A DNA stretch of 64,000 nucleotides, from contig RSEF01000001.1 in the NCBI GenBank assembly GCA_003993805.1, positions 179,832,369 to 179,896,368 of the forward strand, given 5' to 3'. Shown one piece after another: positions 50,049 through 60,158 of the stretch. A program made the translations under genes and the position numbers. The first letter of the stretch is position 1; each line of letters starts with the position of its first letter. Source of the stretch: Himantopus leucocephalus (Eukaryota; Chordata; Aves; Charadriiformes; Recurvirostridae). The notes beneath the pieces were generated by a model. The model saw nothing but the letters and a program-made list of their open reading frames with translations. It did not search any database and had not been told where the DNA came from.

Positions 50049-53000
50049 GCGCTAACCTGAAGACATCAGCATGGTATGAACTAAGATAAGTAGCATTAAA
50101 TTACTGGGCAAGCAGTCTCCCTATAGTGTCTGGGGTTAGCATGGTTACTGTACGATTCATATTCACCTTTGTGGTTTGTCTTCCTGGTAATTCACAGACT
50201 TAGTTTTTTTCTTAGCTAATTCTTCCTCCTCATAACACGCTTCCTTCTGAACTCTTTGGGATCATTAACAATGTAGATTGATGCAGACAGCCTACACTGC
50301 AAATGGAAAAGGCTGATTAAGTTATCGTGTGATGCTCCTGTTAAGCAAGGATTATCCTCTTGAGCTATTCTACAGCACTTCGTAATAACACAATTTTAAA
50401 TAGATATGGGCCCAAGTGATAAAATTCAGATGAGGATCCAAAGCTTTTCCTGAAGTTTGTAGCATTTGGAGCCAGGTTTTCTTCAGGGTCACAGTAAGAC
50501 AACCAGGGACACTCATCACACCAGGATATGAGGGCCTCACTCTGACTTTTTATACAACTGTGACTTTGTCCCTGCTTGAAAGAAAGGGCTGAAAAGGATC
50601 CCTTCTCTGTTGTTAGGGAGAAAAAGTAGGATCATGGTGATGGGAGGAAGAAAAGACCTCAGGAAGGTCACTGAGTCCACTTCCCAGTGGTGGTGCCCAA
50701 AACAATATCCAGCATTTAATTTGGAAAGATAAATGTTATTTTTAAACCATATGTGAATTTTTATTTTTACATACTGCACATAACTTTTTGTGCATTTACG
50801 CTGTTTTAGTTGGGACACTATTCAGACTGTTCTCATTCATTAATTCTAACCCCTCCCAGCCTGACCTTCCCAAACTAGGCTAAAAACCTATAAAGGTACT
50901 TAAAAATTGAAATGTATCATCACAACCATAATTCTTATTTGTAAGAAAAATATATTCCTTCCATAAATAATATTGCTGTGGAAGGAACAAATTATAGATT
51001 ATTAACAGAATAAAGAGACATGCTAAACAGCATTGTTAATTAGTTTGCTTAGTCATACTTGTGTATCTTTGGTAATAGTTAATCACATTACATTACAGTA
51101 AAACCATAGCAGTATTTGTAATGTCATTACAGATTCTTATTTCGGAAGAGAGCTTCATGTCTTCCAATTGCCTAATGCAAAATAATTTCTAATTAATAAT
51201 TCCTTTGGAGTAATTATAATTAGCAATATGAATGTGGGGAAACTAATGAATTAGGAAGAAAACTTACATTTTGTGTTTGGATATGTACGCTAGAAGATTT
51301 ACAGTTTTTCTGCTTACTCTGGTAATGGCTATAATTTAATTATGACAACTTCAAGAAATGCTCCCTTTCCACCTCACTGATTCTATTTTTCCTGCAGCTG
51401 CCATTGCACTTACTCGTAGAGATTGAGTTAAGAAAAAAAACAGTTGCAAGAGGTTATGAGAGAAAGGGAGTTAGTTGTTTCACCTTCTGCAGTGGAGCCT
51501 ATACTGAAGAGCCAACTTCAGTGGACTGGTCTCTTCAAGATACACCGTGAGCTGCTCGTAATGAACATTGCCTCCCCCGCCCCTCCTTCCTATTATGCTT
51601 TGATGTGATGACCTGTGCAGTAATATGTTCACTGTAATATGTTTGCCAAAAAGACCCGAAGGACACAGAGGAGCTCATAATCCATTTCAAGGGTCTGGTT
51701 CTCAGCACTGGAATACAGCCAACATGCTCTTTTTAAATGTCACTATCCTGGGACACCTTTGCCTCCCTCTGCCATTATTTTCCATGCCCTCAGGTGTGTC
51801 TTAAAAATTCCTTCACTGGAATAGGATAAAATGACCCTGAAGACTGTGAGCCCTTCTTTTAAGACATGTAAACTTTTGCTTTGAATCTTATTGAAATGGC
51901 TGTTGTAAGATGACGGTCATACCTACACAATGGCTTGGCTAGAAACTGGATCCCAAAAGTGTCTTAATTCAGGTAAATTCACACATTAAAAAAAAAATAA
52001 AAATTAGTCAGTCCTGGAGATCTCTTTCAGGGAATTCACATGCACCGTTCCAAACTAGTACTCTCCAAACAGCAACAGAAAGAAGAATCAGGTTGTGAAT
52101 CCTTGGTAGGTCACCTGATCACGCTTTGTTTCTGTGAAAGGCAGACAGGGTGCTAGCTGCTACTGTGCTGCTTTTAGAGCCAGTGCTTGAAAACAGTAAA
52201 ACTTCACATTACCTTCATGCATGTTCTGCTAAATGCTGAAACTATTTTTATTTTTGCAAACAGTCTCCGATTTTTTAATAATGCATGTGTATGTGATCTC
52301 TTCTGCTTTGAAAAGTCTCCAGTTTACTGTGGAGATAGAAAAGCTAATGAAAGTGGATGTTGGCACTATAATACCACCCGTCATCTGGACAGATCAAATA
52401 ATGTAAGGTTTGGATGCCAGTTTTGCTGTGCTTGGTCTGAGAGTTAGTACTGAATTGCTGAAAGGCATCTGTACACAAATAGTTAATGTCATCCAGGTGA
52501 TCTGTGACCAGTGCTGGGAGTACAAAAAGCATCCAAACACATTATGCTCTCTTCTCACTGATGAAATACACTCTGGCTCAGGAAACCTGTAACTTGGTCA
52601 TTTTAAAGAACTGAATTACTCCTATGTGACAATGACCACTCTCAGCTTCCATGTCAGCTGGTCTTAACTGATTTTTTTTATCTTAGCCAAGATGTTGTCT
52701 GAGTGGTGCTCAGCACAGGATGGCAGAAGATGTAGGAGACAGCAAGGGGAAGCCAAGGGGACTCAGTGTGATTACGTTTGTCATCTTGCTTCTGGGGCTG
52801 CAAGCTGATTTGGCCCTTTAGATTTCCTTAGAGTTGCTCAGTGTGGCACCTAGATTCCCATGTCTCCAAGGAATCTTTCAGTACACTGCTAGATCATCTT
52901 AAAAGGGCCAGAGTAGTTACCAAAATCCCTGAATTTAAAGTGAGTTTAAGATCACTAACATTTTTTGTAGCTTATTTGACAATGCCTACTGCATTTTACT

Positions 53001-53437
53001 TTCCGACTGCTGAAATATCCTATGTTGGCATCGATGGACTTGAAAAAATTTGTCTTGTGGTTTGTTTCACTGTTTTTAAAACAGTGGTTCCTTTCAGCAT
53101 GGCTATTCTCATCTTTAAATGTATTATTTCTGCTGAGACATTAGTTTTTATTAGAGTTGGCTTCCTAGCCAAAGGCCCTGAAAAAGCAGTCTGGACTTCC
53201 ATTGAGGCTGTGATCAGATGTTATTCTGTCCTACTAGCTACCTTACAGTGTGTCTTTTTGTATTTATCAGAAACTTGGTTTTCATATATATCTCCTCAGT
53301 AAAAACAGAAACAACATAAGCCTAAAGTGTATTCACTTTGGTTGACCTATTATGTTTTCAAACAAGTATTGCAATAGAAATTAGTAGTCATACTGAACTG
53401 ACAGAGTATTATTCATTTGCCTTCTCTCCCCCATGAT

Positions 53438-53452
53438 CCCCCCCCCCCCCCC
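53438..53452. repeat. Poly(C) run, 15 bases
   Basis: Uninterrupted C run just upstream of the LTR-like block, on the same strand as the C runs at 11.24 and 55.89 kb. Confidence 0.9.
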
Positions 53453-53469
53453 TTTTAAAATCATAGGAA

Positions 53470-54340
53470 TGTCTGCTACTTTCCTTTCACTGTGGGAGGT
53501 TTCTTCTCCAGCTCCTACAGTAGGACTGGTGGACCTTCACCTGGGAACATCTGGGAGGCAGTATGGGGCCTAACTGGCAGGTCTGGAGAGGCAGAAGCTG
53601 CAGAGTGCCCTGTTTGGAGGAGTCTATGAGTTGTCCTGTGATGGTTACAGCTGAATCAAGCCAGCTCCACAACCGACCAGAGAGAGCACCTCATCATGAC
53701 TCAAAGCTACAGCCAGGCAGCGGAGACCCTGGCTCTCTGGCTCACGCGTGTTTAAGAAAGAGTGGCAGCTGCCAGGGGCAGGAGGCATATGAGAAGATAT
53801 GAGAAGAAATGTATTTTGGAAATAGAAGGAGAAACAGAAGGAATGTGTGGAAGGGGACAGGTGATGGCACAGCTGGAGATGCACTCTTGGAAGAAGGTGA
53901 TTCAGGCCAGGACAGGGGCATCCCTCAGGCTCTAAAGCTGTGGGCTGTCTACAAACACCCCTCAGGTACTGCAACCCATGGAGGAAGCCCAGAGCAAAGG
54001 AAACTGATTAAGCAACAAAAAGCAGTAGATGGAAAATATTACTTACACAGCCCCAACTTCCTGCACTTCCCATCACCTCACCAAAGGAGTTGGGAGTGAT
54101 AAGAATATTGCACAGAAGAGGGAAATCGAGGCTAGGAAGTGGGTATAAGAGGTATCTGACTGAAACGGAGACCGTTTTGCTTTTGATGGAAGCAAGACTT
54201 TTCGCCAGTCTTATTGGGAAGGAAAGAAAGGTTCCTTTCTCTTAGTCCTACTTTTATTTTTGTTTATTCCCAAAGCCTTTTTCTGCTAATAAGGACCCTG
54301 CAAGAGCAAAAAGTAAATTGCGTTCTTACCAAGGAATCCC
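53470..54340 (+). mobile_element. Solo LTR of an avian endogenous retrovirus
   Basis: The block matches, in order, an avian LTR family I recall. Landmarks are 'tgatggttacagctgaatca', 'agccagctccacaaccgacc', 'agtggcagctgccaggggca', the 'gagaagaaatgtatttt' segment, 'aacggagaccgttttg', 'agtcttattgggaaggaaag' and 'gctaataaggaccctg'. Composition is richer in G and C than the flanks. No retroviral coding sequence adjoins it, so it is probably a solo LTR. I did not locate its TG and CA ends; the limits are where the resemblance and composition change. Open frames of 79-109 codons on both strands here are side products of the LTR sequence and not genes. Confidence 0.7.
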
Positions 54341-56439
54341 ATCAGAGATATGGGCAAAGGTGACACACTTTGGTCAGGGAATCTAGCTCATGGAAGAGAA
54401 GAGGGCCCCAAGGCACAAAAATCTTGTGGATTTTGGGGAAAGTCATATTTCATTAGAAAAATCTTGTGCAATTTTTTCTGCTGTATGAAAACCAGATAAG
54501 TAATTTCAATTGAAAATTAGATTTTCACAGTTTATTCATTTCCAAGCTAATCATTCTTGCTTGGAAGTCTCACTCCAGACTGTTTATGTAGAATATTAAT
54601 TAGAGACTTTCTCCAAAGAAGCTTTGTGTGAAACCCGACAAGGTCCTCTTGGAAATAAAGACGTGGTAGTAAGGAAGGAGAATTAAGTAGTCTATGATAG
54701 ATTCCCTCCCTCCCCTCCAGATGGAAGGATGGAAGGTATAGAGGGCTGAGAAAACACTTTCATAGATGGGCTGATTCTGCATTTACACGCAGAGGAAGAT
54801 GCGAAGGTGGATAAAAGGCTAAGATATTACTATATCTCAGCACATACAGTATTTGATACCAGTTTGGACCGAATAAAATAAGTCTTTCATAAGCAAGTGG
54901 AACCACGCTGGATACTGCTTGGTTTTTATACTGTTCTGCATGGTTTAGGTGGGACACCCTGAAGATAATGTTCTGAAAAAAAGCAGGTCAAAAGAAAAAT
55001 TAATGTACCACATACTAGCATGCAAGAAGAGTTTCTCACTATAGTGGCTTAATTCCTATTACTTCTCTCAGAAGTCTTAGTTTATAGGCACAGTAGTCAC
55101 AGAGAACACATTTAATTTCTAGTCCAGATTCTCTAGAGGACTTGCAGAAGTATTACCCTTTCAGGAAAGAGTTCAGATATTAAAAATTACTTGAGATCTA
55201 GTAGCATATGTTAAGCTGCACAGGACCATCTCAGAGCTGAGTGTTTTCCACTTCAAAATTTACCTATGTGGGAGCTTTTGAAAATGTAGTCATTATTTAA
55301 GGGAATGAAGAGTGCAATGTGGTTGTTACGCTTCCGAGAAACTGGCTTTTCTGCTATAACTATTCCAGCTCTCAAACTCCCAGTGTTTTGGTAGTGGTGT
55401 AGTCTGAAAATGAAATGAAGTGTCTGAGCAGACATTTCTTCAGACTCTTTCCAATATATTATACCTCAGATAAATTATAGTGCAGTGTGCCATATCCCAT
55501 AATGTTTCACAGTAATTCAATAACTGCAAAATTAACTTCATGACCAAAGTACTTAGAGCCCCTCTAGTCTCATCGTATTTTCAGAACCTGAAAATACTGT
55601 CATAAGTGAAGTTTACAGTGTAATCTGAGGTATTCTTATTGAAATCTGACTGCTATAAATAAATCCCTAATTGGAATTGTTTTTCTTCTCCCAGAAGATT
55701 TGATAATAGAACCAGGTATTTTCAGAAGCAAAGAGTATTCAAACACATTTTAGTCTCCAGTTGCAAAGCACAAGTACTCCTCACATGATTATGCACCTTC
55801 GGCAATGTCAACTTTCTTTTTCTTGGCAGCTTCAACATATTGCCATGAAAAAGAAATTTATAAAAAGCTGTTTAAAAAACTCCCCTCTGCGCCCCCCCCC
55901 CCAATTTCTTCTAGGTTTTCTTTCTCATTTCTTCTTGAAAAGGCCAGTTTAAACTCAGATTTTGAGAGACCCCTGGGACCTGATTTGTGCTGACCAGACA
56001 GAATTTTAGGTACTTAGATAAGGAAGAGAACTTTATAAAAACTCATACAAGTAACAATGAAAAAAAGTAGCTGGTATCCAGTTCTGTGCTTTCATAATGT
56101 CCTCAAGAGATGACATAAAGATATTGGTGGAGTAGAACACATTTTAAAATGATGCTTAACTAACCAAAGGAGTTTACTGCTGTTGAATGTTATGAAAGTT
56201 AAAAAACTTAGTATTTCTAAAAAGCATTAGCTACTTATTTGACTAAACAGGCTACACAGGTCCACTCTGAGAAGAAAGAACTGCCCAGCAGTTTGATTAC
56301 ATTTGGTTAGTGTGTTGGCTGGTGCTTTGGGGGTGTCTCTTTTTGCATAGGAGCATCATTAACACTTGATACAGAAGTTAGGACTGAAACATGTATTTGT
56401 TTATCTGAGTAAACAAATAAGACAGTTGTAAACAAACAA
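54341..56439. other. Non-coding DNA between two LTRs
   Basis: AT-rich sequence with a C11 run at 55892-55902. I see no gag, pro, pol or env remnants, so the two flanking LTRs do not look like the ends of one provirus. No gene is recognised. The true left end of the next LTR may lie within the last 100-150 bases. Confidence 0.5.
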
Positions 56440-56878
56440 TGGCAGCAGCAGGAGGTGGAACAGTACGAGATTAGCTTCTACTTAACAAAAAGAACAGTAC
56501 TCTTTATGGGCAACAACGAGCACATGTCCTCCCTCCACTGTGATGAAGGGTTTTAGTGTGATTATAGTTTTTTTGAAGACACTGCACGGGGTGCAGTGCC
56601 CAGGTGCTGGCAGTGGGTGCTGCATGGTGGCCTCTGTGAGCAGAGGCTGGGGTGCCCTGTGCCGGACATAGCCAGTTCCAGCCAGCTCCAACCAACCCAC
56701 TGCAGGGCACGGCTGAGCCCTGCAGCCGAGGTGGGGGTGTCTGAGGGCAATGTCTTAAAGAAAGGACGAAAATGCTGCATGGAAGTGAGGAGTGAGGGGA
56801 AAAAGTGTGAGGAACAGCCTTGGTGCAGGCACCACGGTGAGAGAAGGAGGGGAGTAGGAGCTCCAGGTGCCAGAGCAG

Positions 56879-57068
56879 AGATTCCCTTGCAGCCCATGGA
56901 GGAGAGAACGCTGGAGCAGGTATTTCCCTGGAGCCCGTGAAGAGGCCATGCCGGAGCAGATATCCACACTGCAATCCATGGAGGAGACAACATTGCAGCA
57001 GGTATTTCCCTGCAGCCCGTGGAGAGGGCTATGCCGGAGCAGATATCTACACTGCAGCCCATGGAGGA
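56879..57068 (+). repeat. Tandem 40-42 base units inside the outer LTR
   Basis: Four full units and a partial fifth. The GCAG element that closes each unit recurs at intervals of 40, 42 and 41 bases (56919, 56959, 57001, 57042). Odd and even units differ systematically: the 1st, 3rd and 5th contain 'catggagga', while the 2nd and 4th contain a 'gtgaagag/gtggagag' string and 'atgccggagcag'. The array therefore looks like about 82-base dimers. A further unit lies beyond the inserted LTR at 57836-57874. Confidence 0.85.
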
Positions 57069-57076
57069 CCTCAGGC

Positions 57077-57800
57077 TGTTGCCTAGCTTTACTCGGCATG
57101 AGTAGCTAGATTTGCTGAAGCCTTTAGGCAGCAATAGGGTTAATTTTCTCAGTAGTTTTCCTAGAAGCTGGTACAGTGCCATGTTTAGTCTTTTAGTATG
57201 AGGAAAATTTTGATAATACACTGAGGTTTTGGTAGTGTTTTCAGTTCCCTGTGTTCTGCCAGAGAGCGCAGTTGCACAAGAAGCGTAAACCAGAAGATAA
57301 GGAGGCTACAACCATCAGCGGAGACTGCAAATCAACAAGATAAGAGCAGTCAACGGCCTGTCTGCCTGGACACAGAGACAGAATACAATACGGTGTTAGG
57401 AGACTCCAGACCAAAAATTATTGTTGGACTAAAAGATGCGTGAACAGCGCAGAAAGAGCGCATGAGGGGCGGGTGTATAGATCGCAAGGGTATAATTGCC
57501 CAGAGATTTCTTTGTTCGACACCCCTCTCTGGAGGCACCCAGCTAGCTGACCCTGCTGTACCTTTCAGTTAAACTATTCACTTTTATAAAATCTGACGCC
57601 TGAGACTCTGCAGTGGGAAAGCTAGGGCTGAGCCTGAAGAAGGAGGAAGCGAGCCCGAAAGTATGTGTGTGTGTATGTGAGGAGTCGAAAGGGGCACCCG
57701 TCAGCTCCCTGGAGTCGCCCGCTGCGAAGGGACTCTGGTCCTAGCAGTTAAAGACTCAGGTGGTGTGTGTGTGTGTGACTCCTTGAACGATGTGTGAATG
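57077..57800 (+). mobile_element. Second avian ERV LTR nested in the first
   Basis: This segment breaks the tandem array of the outer LTR and has a different sequence. It begins TGTTGCC, then carries 'gcaatagggttaattttctc', 'cctagaagctggtacagtgc' and 'agtatgaggaaaattttg', which I recall from another avian LTR family. Further on come a TATAAAATC string (57586-57594) followed by 'tgacgcctgagactctgc', as in R regions with a nearby polyadenylation signal, and two (GT)n runs (57661-57679 and 57759-57777). The heptamer CTCAGGC flanks it at 57070-57076 and 57801-57807, a plausible target-site duplication. The 3' end is TG rather than the usual CA, so the right limit is less certain. Confidence 0.7.
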
Positions 57801-58252
57801 CTCAGGCAGCAGCTTGTCCTTTAACAGCTCTGAAGTAACTGCAGCCCATGGAGAGGACCCACGCTGGAGCAGGGAATAAGTGTGTGGTGGAAGGAGCAGC
57901 AAAAAGGAGCTGTTATGGACTGACCACAGCCCCCGTTCCCCATCCCCCTGCACTGCTTGGAGGGATGCAGAGGAGTCTGCAGTCAAGAAATGAAGTTAAG
58001 CCTGGGAAAGCAGAGAGGAAAGGTGTTGTATTAATTTGTCTTTATTTCTCACTACCCAAATGTATTTTAATGGCAACAAATTAAATCAATTTTCCCCAAG
58101 TCCAGTCTGTTTTGCCCTTGACAGTAATTGGTAAGTGATCTCCTTGTCTTTATCTTGACCCACAAGCTTTCTCATCCTATGTTCTCCCCCTGTCCTGCTA
58201 GGGAGCAGCTGGGTGGGCATCTGGCAGCCAGCCAAGGTCAACCTACTCGTGC

Positions 58253-59343
58253 ATGTAATAAATTGCTTAGTAGATCAACTGCTGTGGTGGAACTTTAAAA
58301 AGTTTACACTCCACAGCCCAGATTTGCAAGATGTCAGTATTTGGTCATGATATTCTACCTGAACTCCTTTAGAAGAAATGCTGAAATTTTCACTGAGAAG
58401 GGATGCATAGTAGCTTGGATTGGCTTTCCCACTGCTGTAGAAGCTTATTGTTTTAGAATATGAGGCCATGCTCAGAGTCAGCGTAGGGAGACGGTGATGC
58501 CAACTTGGCCTATTCAAATTCTCTTTAAAAGGTTTTGGCATATCTTTAAGATAGTAATAAGCCTGATGAGCTAATACAACAGCTGGCGATAAAAGTGCTG
58601 GAACACTGTCTTAGAGAAATCAGAAAATGTTACCTCAGCATTTGCAGTATTTTCTGTTCTTCTGTAATGTATATTTCCCATGAAGTGGTGAGTAATACTA
58701 CTTAATCTAAGTCAATTAGCCAAATGGTCTGTATTTCATATTTTTTAAATTTATTCCCCATCAGGGATACAAGTTGCTTATCCTCATTATTTCTTATCCT
58801 GTACATTTGATTTCTACAGAATTTTAATTTTCTATTACCTCTATTACTTCAGGCAGTGAGCTGAAGTCTGCATTGGGGGAAACCTGCACAGGGAAAATTT
58901 TGCTTTTAGCAAGACCTGAGAAATCACCCTTCCACTCAAAAAATATGGGGAAAAAATGAGTTCTGCATTCACAGTCTTTATGAAAGTTAATTATTCAGCT
59001 GTTCCTCCAGTCACAGCCTATAACTGGAGATATAGAGAGGAAGAGAGTAAAGAACATGTTGAGATCCTAACATTTGATCTAGTTCAGGGACTGTAGTTAA
59101 ATCTCTCAGGCATTTGACTTCTGTGGGACTTATGATTAAATTAATATTCTTAATTGCTTATGTTAACATTTTCTTTAGTCAAGGCTTAGGGAACAGGGCA
59201 GAAAATTGAGACAGTGTCAGGGTGAGCTACTGCCTTTCTCGCTTATGTGTTTGACATAGGAAGGGTGGATTATTAATCCAAAAGCTAAATGAGAGAGTGA
59301 AAGGCCAAAACGAGTGAAGAAGGAGGGGCAGACAAAGCTATCT
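58253..59343. other. Non-coding DNA, no recognisable feature
   Basis: AT-rich sequence between the LTR and the CR1 copy. The only notable frame is an 88-codon minus-strand one (58275-58541) without known motifs. Confidence 0.5.
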
Positions 59344-60058
59344 TAGAATCATAGAATCATAGAATGGTTTAGGTTGGAAGGGACCTTAAAGATCATCTGG
59401 TCCCAAACCACCTGTCACAGGCAGGGACACCTCCCACTAGACCAGGTTGCTCAAAGACCCTTCCAGTCTGGCCTTGGACACTTCCAGGGATGTGGCCTCC
59501 ACAGCTTCCCTGGGCAATTTGTTCCAGTGCCTCACCACCCTCATAGTAAAAATTTTTTTCCTAATATCTAATCTAAATCTCCTCTCTTCCAGTTTGAACC
59601 CATTACCCCTCATCCTATCACTATAAGCCCTTGTAAAAAGTCCCTCTCCACCTTTCTTGTAGGCCCTTTCAGATACTGGAAGGCCACTACAAGGTCTCCC
59701 TGGAGCCTTCTTTTCTCCACGCTGAACAACCCCAACTGTCTCAGCTTGTCTTCATAGGACAGGTGCTCCAGCCCTCTGATCATCTTTGTGGCCTTCCTCT
59801 GGACCTGCTCCAACAGGTCCATGTCCTTCTTGTGTTGAGGGCTCCAAAGCTGGATGCGGTACTCCAGCTGGGATCTCACCAGAGCAGAGTAGAGGGGCAG
59901 AATCACCTCCCTTGACCTGCTGGCCGTGCTACTTTTGACACAGCCCAGGATACAGTTGGCCTTCTGGGCTGCAAGCGCACATGGCCTGCTCATATTGAGC
60001 TTCTCATCCGCCAATACCCCCAAGTCTTTCTCCTCAGGGCTGCTCTCAATCCATTCTC
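59344..60058 (-). mobile_element. Well-preserved CR1 LINE, interrupted by assembly gap
   Basis: The plus strand begins with two-and-a-half tail units (AGAATCAT repeated, 59345-59364), then 'ggttggaagggaccttaaag', 'atcatctggtcc' and the full 3' untranslated region. Upstream of that on the element's strand is the end of ORF2. More than 700 bases are present with few lesions, making this the least decayed CR1 in the window. It enters a 100 N gap at 60059, and the far side of the gap does not look like CR1. The element's 5' end therefore lies in the missing sequence. Confidence 0.97.
59610..60058 (-). pseudogene. CR1 ORF2 carboxy-terminal fragment
   Basis: On the minus strand the frame is open from the gap edge (first visible codons read [13 protein letters not shown]) to a stop at 59610-59612, about 149 codons. 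It contains the CR1-typical segments [46 protein letters not shown] and [12 protein letters not shown]. These follow the reverse transcriptase catalytic core in the thumb and carboxy-terminal part of ORF2p. The last 15 or so residues leave the family sequence, which points to a frameshift near 59655 and an early stop. There is no start codon of its own, because the real start would lie upstream, in the gap or lost to 5' truncation. It is a fragment rather than a gene. Confidence 0.9.
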
Positions 60059-60158
60059 NNNNNNNNNNNNNNNNNNNNNNNNNNNNNNNNNNNNNNNNNN
60101 NNNNNNNNNNNNNNNNNNNNNNNNNNNNNNNNNNNNNNNNNNNNNNNNNNNNNNNNNN
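60059..60158. other. Assembly gap, 100 N
   Basis: Exactly 100 ambiguous bases beginning inside the CR1 element. Confidence 0.99.

Larger units (their letters stand above)
47866..53437. other. Non-coding DNA with simple repeats, no gene supported
   Basis: Contains a (CATC)n-(GTCT)n microsatellite at 49443-49470 and a (TA)n run at 50034-50048. The longest frame, 153 codons at 52841-53302 on the plus strand, has two hydrophobic stretches but no recognisable family signature. One frame of that length is about what chance predicts in 64 kb of this composition. No other feature is recognised. Confidence 0.5.
56440..58252 (+). mobile_element. Avian endogenous retrovirus LTR, interrupted by a second LTR
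   Basis: The left part (about 56440-57076) and right part (about 57801-58252) read as one LTR family. On the left are the 'tgatgaagggttttagtgtg' segment, the 'agttccagccagctcc' segment and 40-42 base tandem units with 'gcagcccatggagga' and 'ggagcag'. On the right are one more such unit (57836-57874), 'ggactgaccacagccccc', 'ccccatccccctgcac', 'aagtccagtctgttttgccc' and a 3' end near 'ggtcaacctactcgtgca' (58252). Without the insertion it would be about 1.1 kb. Motif order gives the plus orientation. No retroviral genes flank it. The start is approximate; the end may be off by about ten bases. Confidence 0.8.

Noticed and set aside
53563..54099. Two consecutive plus-strand frames of 79 and 96 codons and an antisense frame of 109 codons
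   Set aside because: All lie inside the LTR at 53.5-54.3 kb and show no retroviral or cellular protein features.
56504..57221. Antisense open frames of 114-219 codons across the LTR
   Set aside because: They run against the LTR and overlap each other in several frames. Their recurring HGLQGN-like residues simply mirror the 40-42 base tandem units, and GC-rich repeats lack stop codons.
53470..58252. The two plus-strand LTRs as the two ends of one provirus
   Set aside because: Their sequences belong to different families and the 2 kb between them shows no gag, pol or env remnants.
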